Below are positions 61,687 to 64,000 of a DNA stretch of 64,000 bases, piece by piece. Numbering within the stretch: position 1 is the first letter of the stretch; every line of letters begins with the position of its first letter. Below the pieces are notes generated by a model. The model was not told the origin of the DNA. It searched no databases and saw only the letters and a list, made by a program, of their open reading frames with translations. The translations under genes and the position numbers were made by a program. Source of the DNA: Sporolactobacillus shoreicorticis (GTDB lineage: Bacteria > Bacillota > Bacilli > Bacillales > Sporolactobacillaceae); the NCBI RefSeq assembly GCF_024125445.1, contig NZ_JAMXWM010000014.1, forward strand, positions 41,851-105,850, given 5' to 3'.

Positions 61687-62367
61687 TTATAGAAGAATCA
61701 GCGGTGTAAGGATCGGCGCGAATACAAGTGTGAATATTGCTGCGAGCACCATAGCGAGACTTGCCGCCGCCCCTTCCTCGCTGCCGAATTCCAGCGCTTT
61801 TGAGGTGCCGGCTCCATGCGCGCCCATACCTAAGAGCAATCCCTTTGCCAATTTTTCTTTGATATGCAAATATCGGATGATCATTGGACCGAGAATCAAT
61901 CCTGTAATTCCGGTGACGATGACAAAGATTGCTGTCATCGTCGGCATGCCGCCAATGTCAACGGATACTGCCATGGCGATTGGTGTGGTTATCGAACGCG
62001 GCAGCAGACTAAGCAAATAGTTGTCATTTAATTTTACGATATGGCTGAATACACCTGAACTCAGAATTGCAATAGTGACTCCTGCGCTCATGCTGACTAC
62101 TATAATTTTTGCATATTTTTTCATGACCTTGCGAAATTTATAGAGCGGTATTGCAAAACCGACTACAGCTGGTTGAAGCATATTGCTTAACCAGCGTCCA
62201 CCGCTGTCATAATCCGAATAATTTATATGAAATCCAACCAGCATTGATGAAAGAATGCATGGGGCGATTAACAGAGGTGAAAGAAATGCAAATTTAATTT
62301 TTTTATACAATTGCTTTGAAAGAAGGTAAACAAGAACCGTGAGCAGGATGCAAATAAACGCAATCAT
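61687..62367 (-). CDS. lrgB: LrgB/CidB family membrane protein
   Basis: 226 aa, six or more hydrophobic helices; LLPRSITTPIAMAVSVDIGG and LGMGAHGAGTSKALE motifs are the LrgB signature. Works with LrgA-type holin-like proteins in control of murein hydrolases, overflow metabolism and pyruvate uptake (PftAB in Bacillus subtilis). Overlaps lrgA by four bases. Confidence 0.93.
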   Translation of the reverse strand: MIAFICILLTVLVYLLSKQLYKKIKFAFLSPLLIAPCILSSMLVGFHINYSDYDSGGRWLSNMLQPAVVGFAIPLYKFRKVMKKYAKIIVVSMSAGVTIAILSSGVFSHIVKLNDNYLLSLLPRSITTPIAMAVSVDIGGMPTMTAIFVIVTGITGLILGPMIIRYLHIKEKLAKGLLLGMGAHGAGTSKALEFGSEEGAAASLAMVLAAIFTLVFAPILTPLILL

Positions 62368-62747
62368 TTTCCAATCTCTCCTTTTTTATTTGCCAGCCTG
62401 CGAATGGAAAATTGGGCGACAAGACCTGTGACAATCATGACTGTAATTGTGCTTAATAAAATCACGATCAGAAATTGCGAACCGTGCTGAATAATTTCAT
62501 CTTTGTACTGAATAATTGCTACTGCGGATGGAATAAAGAAAAGGAGCATTTCAGACATTAAAAAACCAGCACCGAGTTCTACCGCAGACAATTTCAGAAC
62601 TTTGAAATGAAGGAGGGCGAGAACGATAAAAAGCCCGATGATGCTGCCGGATATCGGCAAATGTAGCCACTTGACCAGAATGTTGCCGAGTAAAGCAAAT
62701 AAATAAAGATAGCAAACCTGGAGGGCAACGCGAAAAAATTTTAGCAA
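62364..62747 (-). CDS. lrgA: LrgA/CidA family holin-like protein
   Basis: 127 aa, four hydrophobic helices; LPISGSIIGLFIVLALL and GAGFLMSEMLLFFIPSAVAI motifs. TTG start with AAGGAAG. Probably forms a membrane complex with the LrgB-type protein. The divergent LysR gene makes it the CidABR-like arrangement. Confidence 0.92.
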   Translation of the reverse strand: MLKFFRVALQVCYLYLFALLGNILVKWLHLPISGSIIGLFIVLALLHFKVLKLSAVELGAGFLMSEMLLFFIPSAVAIIQYKDEIIQHGSQFLIVILLSTITVMIVTGLVAQFSIRRLANKKGEIGK

Positions 62748-62782
62748 ATTTCAAACACTTCCTTATTTTTGAGAAAAGCAAA

Positions 62783-62798
62783 TGTGACCTATGTCACA
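62783..62798. promoter_or_regulatory. Perfect CRP/FNR-type operator
   Basis: TGTGACCTATGTCACA is exactly TGTGA-N6-TCACA, the site bound by CRP/FNR-family regulators including Bacillus Fnr. It lies in the divergent control region of lrgAB and the LysR gene, 36 bp from the lrgA start. A possible -10 TACAAT at 62828-62833 serves the LysR side. Confidence 0.75.
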
Positions 62799-62879
62799 GT
62801 GTATTATACAAAAGTTAATTTTACAGGTACAATAGATTTCGGGAATACATGTATTCCTATCACCTATAACTTGGAGGCG

Positions 62880-63782
62880 GTGACCACGGATATTAAACAT
62901 CTTCACTATTTCTTAGAAGTAGCGGTCAGAAAAAGTTTCACGAAAGCAGCGCATCATCTTTATGTAACACAGCCGACGATTAGTAAAATGGTGAGAGATA
63001 TAGAGGATGAACTTGGCATGGTACTGCTTGATCGTACTGGAAAAGAGATTGAATTGACAGATGCGGGCAAGATTGTTTTTGAACAGGCACAGCAAATTGT
63101 TCAGTCGTTTGCTCATTTGTCTGACGAATTAAGTGATTTAACCCATGCTAAAAGAGGAAAGCTGACAGTCGGACTTCCTCCGATGATTGGAATTCATTTT
63201 TTTCCTTCAATTCTTAGTCGGTTTCGCAAGGATTTTCCTGGAATCAGTCTTCATATTGCAGAGTACGGCGCTAAAAGAGTTGCTGATTGTATAACTGAAG
63301 GGTTGCTGGAAGTCGGGGTTACTGTTGGAAAAATCAATGAAGAGTATTTTAATTCATTTGTTTTCTTTGATGACTGCTTGCGTCTTGTTGTGAACACATC
63401 AAGTCCGCTTGCCAATAGGAATCAAGTAGCCTTAGCAGATCTTTATAATGAACATTTTATTTTATTTCCGGAAGATTTTGCTTTACGTGGCATGATTATT
63501 AATTGTTGTAATAAAGCAGGCTATCAACCGAACATTGTATTCGAAAGTTCACAGTGGGAGTTTATTGTGAAAATGGTTTCCGAAGGATTTGGCATTGCGT
63601 TTCTGCCAGAACGCATTATCCAAAAAATGGAAAAGAAAACAGAGTCCATTGTTACACTTCCAATAGTTGAAACTGAGCTTAATTGGCGACTGTCAATGAT
63701 ATGGAAGAAAAACCACTATTTATCCTATGCGGCGAGAACATGGGTTTCTGAAACGCGAGCTGCTTTAAACGGTGTTAATTAA
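62880..63782 (+). CDS. cidR: LysR family regulator (CidR-like)
   Basis: About 300 aa. N-terminal helix-turn-helix (HYFLEVAVRKSFTKAAHHLY, TQPTISKMVRDIE) and periplasmic-binding-type effector domain. Probably activates the divergent lrgAB genes. Conserved sequence begins at DIKHLHYF. GTG at 62880 is very close to GGAGG (62873-62877), while ACG at 62886 would be ideally spaced, so the exact start is open. The long frame to 62769 crosses the promoter and is not used. Confidence 0.9.
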   Translation: MTTDIKHLHYFLEVAVRKSFTKAAHHLYVTQPTISKMVRDIEDELGMVLLDRTGKEIELTDAGKIVFEQAQQIVQSFAHLSDELSDLTHAKRGKLTVGLPPMIGIHFFPSILSRFRKDFPGISLHIAEYGAKRVADCITEGLLEVGVTVGKINEEYFNSFVFFDDCLRLVVNTSSPLANRNQVALADLYNEHFILFPEDFALRGMIINCCNKAGYQPNIVFESSQWEFIVKMVSEGFGIAFLPERIIQKMEKKTESIVTLPIVETELNWRLSMIWKKNHYLSYAARTWVSETRAALNGVN

Positions 63783-63819
63783 AGAAAAATTGATTTCAAA
63801 AAAATGCTGAAATTAATTG

Positions 63820-63848
63820 TTGACAGCATGACTTGTCAATGATATATT
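63820..63848 (+). promoter_or_regulatory. Tandem sigma-A promoter 1
   Basis: TTGACA (63820-63825), 17 bp, TATATT (63843-63848). First of three consensus promoters in 150 bp pointing out of the window. Confidence 0.82.
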
Positions 63849-63883
63849 ATAAAAGTTGTCGCTATTGATATCATATTTTTATA

Positions 63884-63912
63884 TTGACAATTGATGGGAC
63901 AGGCAGTATAAT
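63884..63912 (+). promoter_or_regulatory. Tandem sigma-A promoter 2
   Basis: TTGACA (63884-63889), 17 bp, TATAAT (63907-63912): perfect consensus in both boxes and spacing. Confidence 0.88.
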
Positions 63913-63938
63913 GAAATATGAGTCATCGAAATCAATGT

Positions 63939-63967
63939 TTGACAAAGAACAGTTATTGTGTTAAACT
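63939..63967 (+). promoter_or_regulatory. Tandem sigma-A promoter 3
   Basis: TTGACA (63939-63944), 17 bp, TAAACT (63962-63967). Tandem perfect promoters are typical of rRNA and tRNA operons in Bacilli, so such an operon probably begins just past the right edge. Confidence 0.78.
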
Positions 63968-64000
63968 GCGCAACTTGTTTATTGATCAAAGATGATTTGA

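Noticed and set aside
61667..62020. 117-codon plus-strand frame over lrgB
   Set aside because: Shadow of the lrgB coding sequence, which has the full family signature.

Overview
The window looks like a chromosome segment of an endospore-forming Bacillales bacterium with a 38-kb prophage inserted in it. The host blocks, about 1-20.36 kb and 58.7-64 kb, carry the gene order known around spo0A in Bacillus: spoIIIAA-AH, accB-accC, asp23-like yqhY, nusB, folD, xseA, xseB, ispA, dxs, tlyA, recN, spoIVB, spo0A. Two departures stand out. An OLE RNA gene and its partner oapA lie between ispA and dxs, and ahrC is missing between tlyA and recN. OLE RNA occurs mainly in anaerobic or extremophilic Firmicutes; a Sporolactobacillaceae-like lineage is my guess, but no species can be named from this window.

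The prophage (about 20.33-58.70 kb, visibly more AT-rich) is integrated in the 3' end of spo0A. The left junction keeps a complete, functional-looking spo0A. The right junction holds a second copy of the last 112 bp of spo0A (about 80% identical, nearly all changes synonymous), followed by a 19-bp perfect stem terminator that was probably the original spo0A terminator. From left to right the prophage holds: a tyrosine integrase whose ribosome binding site lies in a hairpin; small accessory genes; a structured non-coding stretch; unrecognised early genes, some on the minus strand; a replication region with four 19-bp iterons spaced 42-43 bp, a GC-rich hairpin, a winged-helix-like candidate initiator and a roughly 920-residue single-chain polymerase with a DYDGD motif (YonO / eukaryotic RdRP-like fold); a run of small genes and a 23-codon peptide gene; then virion genes.

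The virion module is a cos-type HK97-like siphovirus: HNH, TerS, TerL, portal, protease, capsid, connectors, tail tube, tail chaperone with frameshift, tape measure. The tail-tip genes (S74 fibre, Tal, Dit) sit in front of the terminase in reverse of their usual order. Capsid and tail-tube genes both end in the slippery heptamer AAACCCC before the stop. A -1 shift adds exactly 21 residues to each, ending in TSxSVxLTW(E/K). The S74 fibre ends in the same motif in its normal frame. This motif matches the first two strands of an FN3 domain, and the gene after the capsid encodes an FN3 domain that lacks just those strands. I see no endolysin, holin, replicative helicase, DNA polymerase or clear CI repressor.

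Right of the prophage are a GlcU-type sugar permease, HPr, a YidC/OxaA insertase, lrgAB-type genes and a divergent LysR regulator with a perfect TGTGA-N6-TCACA site in the shared upstream region. At the right edge are three tandem consensus sigma-A promoters, as expected in front of an rRNA or tRNA operon outside the window.
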